Source: Paractinoplanes rishiriensis
GTDB lineage: Bacteria > Actinomycetota > Actinomycetes > Mycobacteriales > Micromonosporaceae
Reading direction: 5' to 3'
Assembly: GCF_016862375.1 (NCBI RefSeq)
Contig: NZ_BOMV01000025.1
Span: forward strand, 1-47,470
DNA length: 47,470 bases
The notes below the pieces were generated by a model, which had not been told where the DNA came from, did not search any database, and saw nothing but the letters and a program-made list of their open reading frames with translations. Numbering within the stretch: position 1 is the stretch's first letter; each line of letters begins with the position of its first letter. Below, in pieces: positions 1-7,452 of this stretch. A program made the translations under genes and the position numbers.

Positions 1-2734
1 TCAGTCCGCTCGGCTGGCCCGGACCGGCTGGGGGCTGGCCGAGGCCGCTCGGCTGGCCGGGAGCGGCCGGGGTCTGGCCGAGGCCGCTCGGCATTCCCTG
101 GCCTGCGGGCTGTTGGCCGAGGCCGCTCGGCATGCCGGCGCCGGCGGGTGGCCGGTCGAGGCCACTCGATGAGCCCGGGCCGGCCGGGGTCTGGCCCCAG
201 TCGCTCGACGCGCCGCCCGGGCCCGCCGGAGTCTGACCCGAACCACTCGACGCGCCCGGAGCCGCCGAGGCCTGGCCCAGGCCGCTCGGCATCCCCTGAC
301 CGGTCGGCTGCTGGCCCAGACCGCTCGGCATGCCCGGGCCGGCGGGTGGCTGGGTCATGCCGCTGGGTGCGCCCGGGCCGGCCGGTGGCTGGCCGGGCGC
401 GGGGAGCTGACCCGGGCCGGTCGGCGGCTGTCCTAGGCCGCTCGGCTTCGGGCCGGGGCCGGTCGAGGGCTGGCCGGGGGCGCCCGGTGCGGGCTGCTCG
501 GTGGGCTGGTGCAGCTGGGGTGGGCGGGACGGGCCGCCGGGCATCGAGACGTTCAGGGGCGGCAGCGGGGAACCGCCGGCGACCGGCGGCTGGGCAGGCG
601 TGGGGGGCGGGGTGGGGCGGGCTTCGGCGGCGGGGCCGGGCACCGCGGCGGGGGAACCGGTGGGCGGTACCGGAGACACCCCCGGGCCGGTGTGCGGCCG
701 GGGCGGCGGCGGGCCGGGGCGCGCCGAGGGGCGGAAGTTGGGGGCGTCGAGCGGGCGGTTCTGCTGGCGGACCAGGGGGGCCGGCGGGATGGTCGGCAGC
801 GGCTCGACTTCCGGCATGACCGCGCCCGGTGGGCGGGCCGGGCTCACCGGCGGCCGGGCCGGGCTGACCTGGGCGGCGGGCGGCGGTGGCGGCGAGGTCC
901 AACCGCCGGGTGCCGTGGGGGCGGGGGCGACCGGCGGCTCGGGTGTGGCGAAACCATGGGGCGCGGGGCCGGCCGGCGGCTGAGGGGTGGCGAAACCATG
1001 CGGCTCCGGGCTCGCCGGCTGGGGTGCGGCGAAACCAGGGCCGCTCGGCGTCTGCGGCGCGGCGAAGCCGTGGGGCGCCGGGCCGCTCGACGGCTGGGGC
1101 TGGGCGAAGCCGTGGGGCGCCGGGCCGCTCGACGGCTGGGGCTGGGCGAAGCCGTGGGAGGCGGGGGCACTCGGCGGCTGGGGCTGGGCGAAGCCGTGGG
1201 AGGCGGGGCCGGCCGGCGGTGTGACGAGGCCGGGTGGCTCCGAGCCGGCCGGTTGGGGTGTGGCGGGGCCGTGGGAGGCGGGGCGGGCCGGCGGCTGGGG
1301 CGTGCCGAAGGCGCGGGCCTCGGGCGGCAGGGGGGCGTCGACGGGGCGGGTCAGCTGTTCCGGGGCGGGCGGCAGCGGGAAGGCGGCCGACGACTGGCCG
1401 AGCCCGCGGTGCGGTTCCGGCGTGAGGTTCGACGGGGCCGCGGTGCGGTCGAACAGCGGACCCGGCGCCGGTCCACCCACCTCCGGCCCGAACGACGGCC
1501 CGGACGACGGCCCGGACGACGGCCCGGACGACGGCCCGGACGACGGCCCGAACGACGGCCCTGCCGGCGCCTGGCCGAAGGCCGGACCCACCCGGTCCTG
1601 GCCGAAGGCCGGCAAGTCAGCGCCGGAGCCGATACCCGGCGCACCAGGCGCCCGTCCGAACGCCGGACCGTCCGGGTCCGGACCGAACCTCGGCGCACCA
1701 GGCTCCGGACCGGACCCCGGCGCACCCGCCATCTGGCCGAACTCCGGCGCACCCGCCACCCGGCCGAACTCCGGCGCACCCGCCACCCGGCCGAACTCCG
1801 GCGCACCCGCCACCTGGCCGAACTCCGGCGCACCCGGCGCCTGGCCGAACGACAGGCCGCTCCGCTCCAGGGATGGCCCACCCGGCTCCAGCCCGAACGA
1901 CGGCCGCCCCGGCGCCTGCCCGAACGGCTGTTCCTCCGGCTGCGGCCCGAACGACAGCCCGCCCGGCTCCCCGTAGGACGCTCCGTCCGGCGCCGGTCCG
2001 AACGACAGCGCGTCCACCGGCTCCTCAACGGACGGTCGGCCCGGCGCCTGCCCGAACAGCAGCCGGTCCGGGGGCTGGCCGAACGAGGACCGGCCCGGGG
2101 GCTGGCCGAAGGGGGATTCGCCGGGCTCCGGGGCGAAGCTGGAGGCGGCCGCGGACCGGTCGAACAGCGAACCCGGCGCCTCGTCACCGAAGGACGAACC
2201 ACCCGGCATCTGGCCGAACGACAGGGATCCGCCGAGTTCCCGACCGGACGGTGGGGTGTCGAAGGACAAGCCGGAGGGGGGCGCCTCCTGCCGGCGGGCG
2301 TGGGGTTCGAGGCCGGACGGATCCAGGCCGGCAGCCCTCAGCGGGGGGCGGTCGTAGAGCGGCTCGTCGAACGACACCTCGACGTTAGCGGTGCCGAAAG
2401 CGGTGCCGGCCGACGGACCGTTCCAGGACGGCTGCGAGTCGCGCGGTGGCTCAACGGTGGGTGCCGCGCCGAAGGGGAAGGCCAGCGGTGACGCGTACCC
2501 GGTCGGAATGCCCTGCCGTGCGGCCGTGACCAGACCCGAAGCCTCGGCCAGGCCGGCGGCCGCAACCACCTCGGCGGCCGCCAGCCCGGCCGCGCAGGGC
2601 AGATGCTCGGAGCAGACCGGGCAGATGGTCATCCCGTCGCGGGGGCCGCCGCCGCCGGCGTGCGCCTCGAGCATCTCCCGGGCGGTACGCGCGAGGATGC
2701 TGTCCGGGTTCACGAAGGCCTCTGTCGGTGCCAC
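1..2734 (-). CDS. Long Pro/Gly/Gln/Ser-rich repeat protein, 3' end outside window
   Basis: About 911 codons are open from a GTG at 2734 to the left edge, with no stop, so the C terminus is missing. The start has a GGGGGAA purine run 4 nt upstream. Residues 20-50 form a compact segment with C38-x2-C41-x3-H45-x-C47, which could bind a metal. Residues 50-110 are Ala/Pro-rich. The rest is low-complexity: FGQAPG-type units, a 9-residue unit close to VAGAPEFGR repeated four times (about 1722-1840), the tetrapeptide SSGP repeated (about 1489-1560), a 14-residue unit containing PHGFAQPQP (about 940-1215), and GLGQPPAGPGMPS-type units (1-480). It has no signal peptide or membrane segment in the visible part. 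It is probably an intrinsically disordered cytoplasmic or surface-associated scaffold. The function is unknown and I recognise no family. The opposite-strand open frames here are shadows of its codon bias. Confidence 0.72.
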   Translation of the reverse strand, partial: MAPTEAFVNPDSILARTAREMLEAHAGGGGPRDGMTICPVCSEHLPCAAGLAAAEVVAAAGLAEASGLVTAARQGIPTGYASPLAFPFGAAPTVEPPRDSQPSWNGPSAGTAFGTANVEVSFDEPLYDRPPLRAAGLDPSGLEPHARRQEAPPSGLSFDTPPSGRELGGSLSFGQMPGGSSFGDEAPGSLFDRSAAASSFAPEPGESPFGQPPGRSSFGQPPDRLLFGQAPGRPSVEEPVDALSFGPAPDGASYGEPGGLSFGPQPEEQPFGQAPGRPSFGLEPGGPSLERSGLSFGQAPGAPEFGQVAGAPEFGRVAGAPEFGRVAGAPEFGQMAGAPGSGPEPGAPRFGPDPDGPAFGRAPGAPGIGSGADLPAFGQDRVGPAFGQAPAGPSFGPSSGPSSGPSSGPSSGPSFGPEVGGPAPGPLFDRTAAPSNLTPEPHRGLGQSSAAFPLPPAPEQLTRPVDAPLPPEARAFGTPQPPARPASHGPATPQPAGSEPPGLVTPPAGPASHGFAQPQPPSAPASHGFAQPQPSSGPAPHGFAQPQPSSGPAPHGFAAPQTPSGPGFAAPQPASPEPHGFATPQPPAGPAPHGFATPEPPVAPAPTAPGGWTSPPPPPAAQVSPARPPVSPARPPGAVMPEVEPLPTIPPAPLVRQQNRPLDAPNFRPSARPGPPPPRPHTGPGVSPVPPTGSPAAVPGPAAEARPTPPPTPAQPPVAGGSPLPPLNVSMPGGPSRPPQLHQPTEQPAPGAPGQPSTGPGPKPSGLGQPPTGPGQLPAPGQPPAGPGAPSGMTQPPAGPGMPSGLGQQPTGQGMPSGLGQASAAPGASSGSGQTPAGPGGASSDWGQTPAGPGSSSGLDRPPAGAGMPSGLGQQPAGQGMPSGLGQTPAAPGQPSGLGQPPAGPGQPSGL
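1484..1562 (-). repeat. 12-bp in-frame tandem repeat (S-S/F-G-P)
   Basis: Inside the Pro-rich gene a 12-bp unit (coding strand TCG TYC GGG CCG) runs six times without interruption. The outer units carry TTC (Phe) and the four inner ones TCC (Ser). The unit is a whole number of codons, so copy-number change keeps the frame. It looks like a recently expanded coding minisatellite. Confidence 0.8.
1722..1845 (-). repeat. 27-bp in-frame tandem repeat (about four copies)
   Basis: Four near-identical 27-bp units encode V/M-A-G-A-P-E-F-G-R/Q. Differences are limited to the Gln/Arg codon and Val/Met. Like the neighbouring 12-bp repeat, it preserves frame and belongs to the disordered region of the same protein. 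Confidence 0.8.
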
Positions 2735-2905
2735 TGCTGTTCCCCCATCCCGGGCGCCACGGTTCCGAGTCAAGTTCACCTTCCCGCGTGGCGATTCGCG
2801 CGGTTTTTCGGCATTTCTGGTGCTGAAAGAGGAAGGTGAGGCGGAGCGCGCGAAATTCACTCACGGTACGCAAAGTGTTGCTCTCCGTACGATAGGAAGA
2901 CATCC

Positions 2906-2917
2906 AGGAGGTGATCC
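2906..2917 (+). promoter_or_regulatory. Extended Shine-Dalgarno sequence
   Basis: AGGAGGTGATCC is a 12-base complement of the usual 3' tail of bacterial 16S rRNA, far longer than the 4-6 bases used elsewhere in this window. It ends 3 nt before the ATG at 2921, with the GGAGG core 9 nt upstream, and fixes that start. Confidence 0.8.
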
Positions 2918-2920
2918 CCC

Positions 2921-3442
2921 ATGGACGACGTCGAGCTGTACCGCGAGCAGATCCTCCGGCATGTCAGCCCCGTCATCACCGGCCGTTTCGCCGGCTTCCA
3001 GACCTCGTACACCCGAGAGGTGAAGGTCGGGCAGCCGCTGTTGGTCGTCGTCTTCCTCACCGCCGGCATCGCGCAGCTGCTCGCCTCGCTGATCCGGATG
3101 AACCCGGCCCGCCGCAAGTTCAAGGAGCTCAAGAAGGGGCCGGAATTCCTGGTGACCCCGCTGCGGGTCCGGGACGACCTGGGGCAGACGTACGAGGTGG
3201 AGATGCACGGCCACCTGCCGCAGTCCGCCCTGCACCGGGGTGACCTGGTGCAACTGACCACGCGTCCGCAGAAGGACGTACGCCTGCCGGTCCGCCTCAT
3301 CCAGGTGGTCAACCTGACCACCATGCAGCCGCTCACCCCGCGCATTCCCACCATGTGGTCGCACCTCGGACCGGCTCTGCTGCTGCAGGCCGTGCTGGGG
3401 CTGGCCGTGTTTCTGGTGATCGCGGCCGTGTGGCTGGGCTGA
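2921..3442 (+). CDS. Small membrane-anchored protein of unknown function
   Basis: This 173-residue protein starts at an ATG behind an unusually strong ribosome-binding site. Residues 1-36 are polar. Residues 38-60 are hydrophobic (VVVFLTAGIAQLLASLI) and followed by a basic stretch (RRKFKELKK). The central 75-145 region is rich in beta-type sequence, and residues 148-173 form a second hydrophobic segment at the very C terminus. A topology with both ends near one membrane face and a soluble middle domain is plausible. It is divergent from the Pro-rich gene (about 186 bp between starts), with a possible -10 TACGAT at 2888-2893. I do not recognise the family and assign no function. Confidence 0.8.
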   Translation: MDDVELYREQILRHVSPVITGRFAGFQTSYTREVKVGQPLLVVVFLTAGIAQLLASLIRMNPARRKFKELKKGPEFLVTPLRVRDDLGQTYEVEMHGHLPQSALHRGDLVQLTTRPQKDVRLPVRLIQVVNLTTMQPLTPRIPTMWSHLGPALLLQAVLGLAVFLVIAAVWLG

Positions 3443-3596
3443 ATCGGTCAGAGCCCCTCTCCCCCGGCGGCGTGGCCGGGCACGTTAGGTAACCGGCCGG
3501 GCCGCATAACCGGCGGCTCGGCGGGGTACCGGCACGCTCATTCACCGGCTGCCGAGCGACGCCTGGCGCAGACCCCACCGGTGTGCGACGTTGGAG

Positions 3597-3608
3597 TCTC
3601 TCGAGAGA
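3597..3608. promoter_or_regulatory. 12-bp perfect palindrome overlapping a ribosome-binding site
   Basis: TCTCTCGAGAGA is self-complementary and contains most of the purine run GAGAGAGG that serves the GTG start at 3620. It could be a regulator site or an RNA element masking the ribosome-binding site. Neither is shown by the sequence alone. Confidence 0.35.
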
Positions 3609-3619
3609 GGTGGTGTGCC

Positions 3620-5101
3620 GTGGGCGAGGAAGTCGAGCAGACCAACTTCAGCCGAGAGGATCGGGCGAAGTACCGGCACAAGATCCGCCGCAGCCTGGAC
3701 GTGTTCGCCGCGATGCTGCGCGAGTCACGTTTCGAGTTCGAGCGGCCGCTGACCGGCATGGAGATCGAGCTCAATCTCATCGACGAGAACGCCGATCCCG
3801 CGATGCGCAACGCCGAGGTGCTGGGCGCCATCGCCGACCCCGACTTCCAGACCGAACTGGGCCAGTTCAACATCGAGATCAACGTGCCGCCGCGGCGGCT
3901 GGCCGGCGACGAGAACGCCGACCTGGAACGGACCCTGCGGGCCAGTCTCAACAACGCCGAGAAGCACGCCCGCGAGGTGGGCGCGCACACCGTGATGATC
4001 GGCATCCTGCCGACGCTGAAGCGCGAGCACATGACCCTCGACGCGCTGTCCGCCAACCCGCGCTACAAGCTGCTCAACGAGCAGATCTTCGCGGCCCGCG
4101 GCGAGGACCTGGACATCCGGATCGACGGCGTGGACCGGCTCGCGGTCACCACCGACACCATCGCGCCCGAGTCGGCGTGCACCAGCACCCAGTTCCACCT
4201 GCAGGTCAGTCCGGCGCAGTTCGCCGCGTACTGGAATGCCGCCCAGGTGATCGCCGGCGTGCAGATCGCCCTGGGCGCCAACTCGCCGCTGCTGTTCGGC
4301 CGGGAACTCTGGCGCGAGACCCGGATCCCGCTCTTCGAGCAGGCCACCGACACCCGGTCCGAGGAGATCAGGGCGCAGGGCGTACGCCCGCGGGTGTGGT
4401 TCGGGGAACGCTGGATCACCAGCGTGTTCGACCTGTTCGAGGAGAATGTGCGGTACTTCCCCGCGCTGCTGCCGATCTGCGACGAGACCGAACCGGCCGA
4501 GGTGCTGGAGCGCGGCGAGGTGCCCGAGCTCAGCGAACTGCGGCTGCACAACGGCACCGTCTACCGCTGGAACCGGCCGATCTACGCGGTGGTGCGTGGG
4601 CGCCCGCACCTGCGGGTGGAAAACCGGGTGCTGCCGGCCGGGCCCACCGTCGTCGACACGCTGGCCAACGCGGCGTTCTATTACGGGCTGATCCGTACGC
4701 TCGCCGAGGCCGAGCGCCCCCTGTGGACGCAGATGAGCTTCAGCGCGGCGGAGGAGAATTTCCACGCCTGCGCCCGGCACGGCATCGACGCCAGCGTGTT
4801 CTGGCCCGGGCTCGGCTACATCCAGGTCACCGAGCTGGTGCTGCGCCGGCTGCTGCCGCTGGCACACCAGGGCCTGGACCGCTGGGGCGTCTCGGCCGGT
4901 GAGCGCGACCGGCTGCTCGGCATCATCGAGCAGCGCTGCCTGACCCACCGCAACGGCGCCGCCTGGCAGGTACACACCTTGCATGCGCTGGAGGCCGACG
5001 GTAGCGACCGGCGGGAGGCACTGCACGAGATGCTCCGGCGCTACCTCCCCCTGATGCACGAGAACCGCCCCGTCCACACCTGGGAGTACCCACCGGCGTA
5101 A
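3620..5101 (+). CDS. Glutamate-cysteine ligase family 2 (GCS2-type) enzyme
   Basis: A 493-residue soluble protein of the GCS2 carboxylate-amine ligase family, whose members make an ATP-dependent amide bond, classically between the gamma-carboxyl of glutamate and cysteine. Visible family features are the N-terminal acidic pair in GMEIELNL (E48, E50), the strand FNIEINVPP (83-91), CTSTQFHLQV (187-196), and the basic/aromatic region RNRPIYAVVRGRPHLRVENR. The GTG at 3620 is preferred: GAGAGAGG lies 9 nt upstream and the protein begins MGEEV, as relatives do. An in-frame ATG at 3581 would add an unlikely Cys-rich leader. In actinomycetes, which use mycothiol, the product may be ergothioneine-related gamma-glutamylcysteine or another amide, so the substrate is uncertain. 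It stands alone between the small membrane protein and a convergent two-component system. Confidence 0.85.
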   Translation: MGEEVEQTNFSREDRAKYRHKIRRSLDVFAAMLRESRFEFERPLTGMEIELNLIDENADPAMRNAEVLGAIADPDFQTELGQFNIEINVPPRRLAGDENADLERTLRASLNNAEKHAREVGAHTVMIGILPTLKREHMTLDALSANPRYKLLNEQIFAARGEDLDIRIDGVDRLAVTTDTIAPESACTSTQFHLQVSPAQFAAYWNAAQVIAGVQIALGANSPLLFGRELWRETRIPLFEQATDTRSEEIRAQGVRPRVWFGERWITSVFDLFEENVRYFPALLPICDETEPAEVLERGEVPELSELRLHNGTVYRWNRPIYAVVRGRPHLRVENRVLPAGPTVVDTLANAAFYYGLIRTLAEAERPLWTQMSFSAAEENFHACARHGIDASVFWPGLGYIQVTELVLRRLLPLAHQGLDRWGVSAGERDRLLGIIEQRCLTHRNGAAWQVHTLHALEADGSDRREALHEMLRRYLPLMHENRPVHTWEYPPA

Positions 5102-5114
5102 GCACCGGACCGGG

Positions 5115-5810
5115 CTACGAGGCGTCCCGGTCGCCCGGCGCCACCAGGCCGGTCTCGTACGCCACCACCACGGCCTGCGCGCGGTCGCGCAGCGACAGCT
5201 TCGCGAAGATGCGGGCCACGTGGGTCTTCACCGTGGTCTCGCTGAGCACCAGCGCCGCGGCCAGCTCCGCATTGGACAGTCCGTGCCCGAGCAGGGTGAG
5301 CACCTCCCGCTCGCGCGGCGTGAGCACGGCCAGCTCGCGGTGCACAGCCGGGTCGGCGGGCATCCGGTCACCGGCGGCGAAACGCTCGACCAGCCGCCGG
5401 GTGATCGACGGGGCCAGCAGGGCGTCGCCGGTGCCGACCAGGCGGACCGCGTTCGCCAGATGCTCGGGGGTGACGTCCTTGAGCAGGAAGCCGCTGGCGC
5501 CGGCCGCCAGCGCGGCATAGACGTACTTGTCCAGGTCGAACGTGGTCAGCATGAGCACCCGGCAGGAGGGGTCGGCGGCCAGGATGCGCCGGGCCGCCTC
5601 GAGGCCGTCCAGCACCGGCATGCGCACGTCCAGCAGGGCCACGTCCGGGCGCAGCTCGCGGCATTTCGCGACGGCTTCGGCGCCGTCCGCGGCCTCGCCG
5701 GCCACGTCGATGCCGCGGGCGGTCAGGATGAGCCGGAAGCCGGTACGCACCAGCGCCTGATCGTCCGCGATGAGCACCCGCGGCGCCCGCTCCTCGGTCC
5801 CGGGTGTCAC
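5115..5810 (-). CDS. LuxR/NarL-family response regulator
   Basis: A 231-residue two-domain regulator. The receiver domain (about 10-125) has the acidic pair D16/D17, phospho-acceptor D61 in LLDVRMP, the Thr/Ser switch in MLTTFD and the conserved Lys in FLLKDV. The C-terminal helix-turn-helix (about 163-215: LTPREREVLTLLGHGLSN...ETTVKTHVARIFAKL) is of the LuxR type. The GTG start at 5810 overlaps the stop of the upstream histidine kinase by four bases (GTGA), so the pair is translationally coupled. A longer frame running to 6665 is an artefact through the kinase gene. Divergence from an ABC transporter operon suggests that the regulator controls that transporter. This is inferred from position. 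Confidence 0.93.
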   Translation of the reverse strand: MTPGTEERAPRVLIADDQALVRTGFRLILTARGIDVAGEAADGAEAVAKCRELRPDVALLDVRMPVLDGLEAARRILAADPSCRVLMLTTFDLDKYVYAALAAGASGFLLKDVTPEHLANAVRLVGTGDALLAPSITRRLVERFAAGDRMPADPAVHRELAVLTPREREVLTLLGHGLSNAELAAALVLSETTVKTHVARIFAKLSLRDRAQAVVVAYETGLVAPGDRDAS

Positions 5811-6652
5811 GAGCCCTCCAGCGGGATGCGGGCCCGCACCCGGTAGCCGCCGCCCAGCCGGCGCCGGGCGTCCAGCGTGCCGCCGTAGACCGCCACCCGC
5901 TCGCGCAGGCCGGCCAGTCCGCGGCCGGCACCCGGGGACGGCGACGGCGGCGGCGCGCCGGTGAGGACGCTCGGGCCGGTGGTCAGCACCTCCACGCGCA
6001 GGGCGCGCTCCGCGTACCTGATCATGATCTCGGCCTTGCCTCCGGAGCCGTGTTTGAGCGCGTTGGTCAGGGCCTCCTGCACGATCCGGTAGGCCGTGAC
6101 GTCGATGCCGCCGGGCAGCGGGCGCGGCTCCCCCGAGAGGCGCACCTCGGTGGGCAGGCCGGCGAACGCGATCCGGTCGACCAACTCGCCGAGACGGTCC
6201 AGGCCGGGTTGTGGCGCCAGCGGGTCGTCCGCATCGTCGGAGCCGTCCGCGGCCGGGGCCAGCACGCCGAGCAGGTGCCGCAACTCGGTCATCGCGTCCC
6301 GGCCGGCCGTCTCGATGGCCGCCAGCGCGGTGCCGGCCTCGTCCGGGCGGCTGGCCAGCACCTCGCGGGCCGCGCTCGCCTGCACCACCATGAGGCTGAC
6401 GTTGTGGCTGACGATGTCGTGCAGCTCGCGGGCGATCCGGGCGCGTTCCACCGCGACCGCGCGGCGGGCCGCGGTGGCGCGTTCGCGTTCCAGCAGCCAG
6501 CCGCGGTCGCCGAGCGCGTCGCGGTGCCGGCGCCGGGTGCGGGCCAGCTCGACGGCCAGGACGGCGGCGGCCAGGCCGGCCACCGCCAGCGCAACGAGCA
6601 GCCAACCGGTCACCCACCCACCTAACCAGGCCGGCCCGGCGTGGCGCGTCAT
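5807..6652 (-). CDS. Sensor histidine kinase (HisKA_3 type)
   Basis: A 281-residue kinase of the class paired with NarL regulators. A single membrane segment lies at about 15-36, followed by a coiled linker. The dimerisation/phospho-acceptor motif ELHDIVSHNVSLMVV puts the phosphorylated His at 78. The ATPase domain contains YRIVQEALTNALKHG (N box) and GAGRGLAGLRERV (G box). There is almost no extracytoplasmic region, so it probably senses within the membrane or through a partner such as the adjacent ABC permease. It is co-transcribed with the response regulator (4-bp overlap) and its start faces the ABC ATPase across about 98 bp. The ATG at 6652 has a GGGG run close upstream. A GTG further in (MTGWLL...) is a possible alternative. 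Confidence 0.9.
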   Translation of the reverse strand: MTRHAGPAWLGGWVTGWLLVALAVAGLAAAVLAVELARTRRRHRDALGDRGWLLERERATAARRAVAVERARIARELHDIVSHNVSLMVVQASAAREVLASRPDEAGTALAAIETAGRDAMTELRHLLGVLAPAADGSDDADDPLAPQPGLDRLGELVDRIAFAGLPTEVRLSGEPRPLPGGIDVTAYRIVQEALTNALKHGSGGKAEIMIRYAERALRVEVLTTGPSVLTGAPPPSPSPGAGRGLAGLRERVAVYGGTLDARRRLGGGYRVRARIPLEGS

Positions 6653-6686
6653 CCCCGGGCCGCACGGCCTACATCCGGGGGATGAC
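6648..6686. promoter_or_regulatory. Inverted repeat in divergent promoter region (candidate regulator site)
   Basis: GTCATCCCC (6648-6656) and GGGGATGAC (6678-6686) are perfect 9-bp inverted arms with 21 bp between them. The left arm covers the kinase start codon. They lie between a NarL-type two-component system and the ABC operon, where an autoregulatory and target operator would be expected. No binding evidence is visible beyond symmetry and position. Confidence 0.4.
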
Positions 6687-6737
6687 CCGGGCCGCCGAAT
6701 ACCCCGCCGGACCGACGCCCGGCGGACGCCGCGGGCC

Positions 6738-6743
6738 TAGCGT
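6738..6743 (+). promoter_or_regulatory. -10 element for leaderless ABC ATPase gene
   Basis: TAGCGT fits the actinobacterial TANNNT -10 consensus and lies exactly 7 nt before ATG 6751. There is no Shine-Dalgarno sequence, so transcription probably begins at or next to the start codon. No convincing -35 element is seen. Confidence 0.5.
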
Positions 6744-6750
6744 CGTCGCC

Positions 6751-7452
6751 ATGACCATGGAAAGTTCCGACGTCGTCGTGCGGCTCGATGAGGTCCGCAA
6801 GGAGTACGGCGAGACCACCGCACTGGACGGCATCACCCTCGAGATCCGGGCCGGCGAGGCGGTCGCCGTGATGGGCCCGTCCGGCTGCGGCAAGTCCACG
6901 CTGCTCAACATGGTGGCGGGGCTGGACCGGCCGAGCAGCGGCACGGTCACCGTGCACGGGCAGGAGCTCGGGCGGCTCAACGAGACCGGGCTGGCGCTCT
7001 ACCGGCGGCACCGGGTCGGGATGATCTTCCAGTTCTTCAACCTGCTCGACGACCTGTGCGCGCTGGACAACGTGGCGCTGGCCGCTCAGCTCACCGGCAC
7101 GCCGGCCGCGGCGGCCCGGCGCCGGGCGATGGAACTGCTCGACGAACTGGGCATCGCCGACCGGCGCAACGCCTTTCCGGCGGTGCTCAGCGGCGGCGAG
7201 CGGCAGCGGGTGGCGGTGGCCCGGGCGCTGATGAACCGGCCCGCGCTGCTGCTCGCCGACGAGCCGACCGGTGCGCTCGACAGCCACGCCGGCGAGCAGG
7301 TGATGGATCTGCTGATCGATCTCAACCAGATCGGGCAGACGCTGCTGCTGGTCACCCACGACGAGCGGCTCGCGACTCGCTGCGCGAGCCGGCTCGTGAC
7401 TTTCGCCGACGGCCGCATCGCCGGGGAGCGGGCTTTGGAGCGTACGGCGTGA
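6751..7452 (+). CDS. ABC transporter ATP-binding protein (MacB/LolD-like)
   Basis: A 233-residue ATPase of the family that partners FtsX/MacB-type permeases. Walker A GPSGCGKST is at 42-50, the Q loop at FQFFNLL, the signature LSGGERQRVAVARAL, Walker B LLLADEPTGALD and the switch His in LLVTHDE. All catalytic motifs are intact. The ATG at 6751 is chosen because a -10-like TAGCGT lies 7 nt upstream and relatives begin near here. An upstream ATG (6682) would add 23 non-conserved residues. The downstream permease starts inside the stop codon (GTGA), so the two form one transporter. The adjacent two-component genes suggest signal-induced efflux or envelope-stress transport. The substrate cannot be read from sequence. 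Confidence 0.93.
   Translation: MTMESSDVVVRLDEVRKEYGETTALDGITLEIRAGEAVAVMGPSGCGKSTLLNMVAGLDRPSSGTVTVHGQELGRLNETGLALYRRHRVGMIFQFFNLLDDLCALDNVALAAQLTGTPAAAARRRAMELLDELGIADRRNAFPAVLSGGERQRVAVARALMNRPALLLADEPTGALDSHAGEQVMDLLIDLNQIGQTLLLVTHDERLATRCASRLVTFADGRIAGERALERTA

Noticed and set aside
1484..1845. Repeat blocks that could suggest a CRISPR array
   Set aside because: The units are contiguous 12-bp and 27-bp codon multiples without unique spacers and lie inside a coding frame.
509..2491. A 660-codon Arg/Gly-rich open frame and several shorter ones on the + strand opposite the Pro-rich gene
   Set aside because: They mirror the repeats and GC-rich third positions of the - strand gene, have extreme Arg/Gly composition and no domain. 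The - strand frame has a sensible start and structured N terminus.
5115..6665. A single 516-codon frame covering the response regulator and most of the histidine kinase
   Set aside because: The upstream half is an out-of-frame reading of the kinase, rich in Arg/Gly/Pro. The kinase motifs are in another frame, and the two genes overlap by GTGA.
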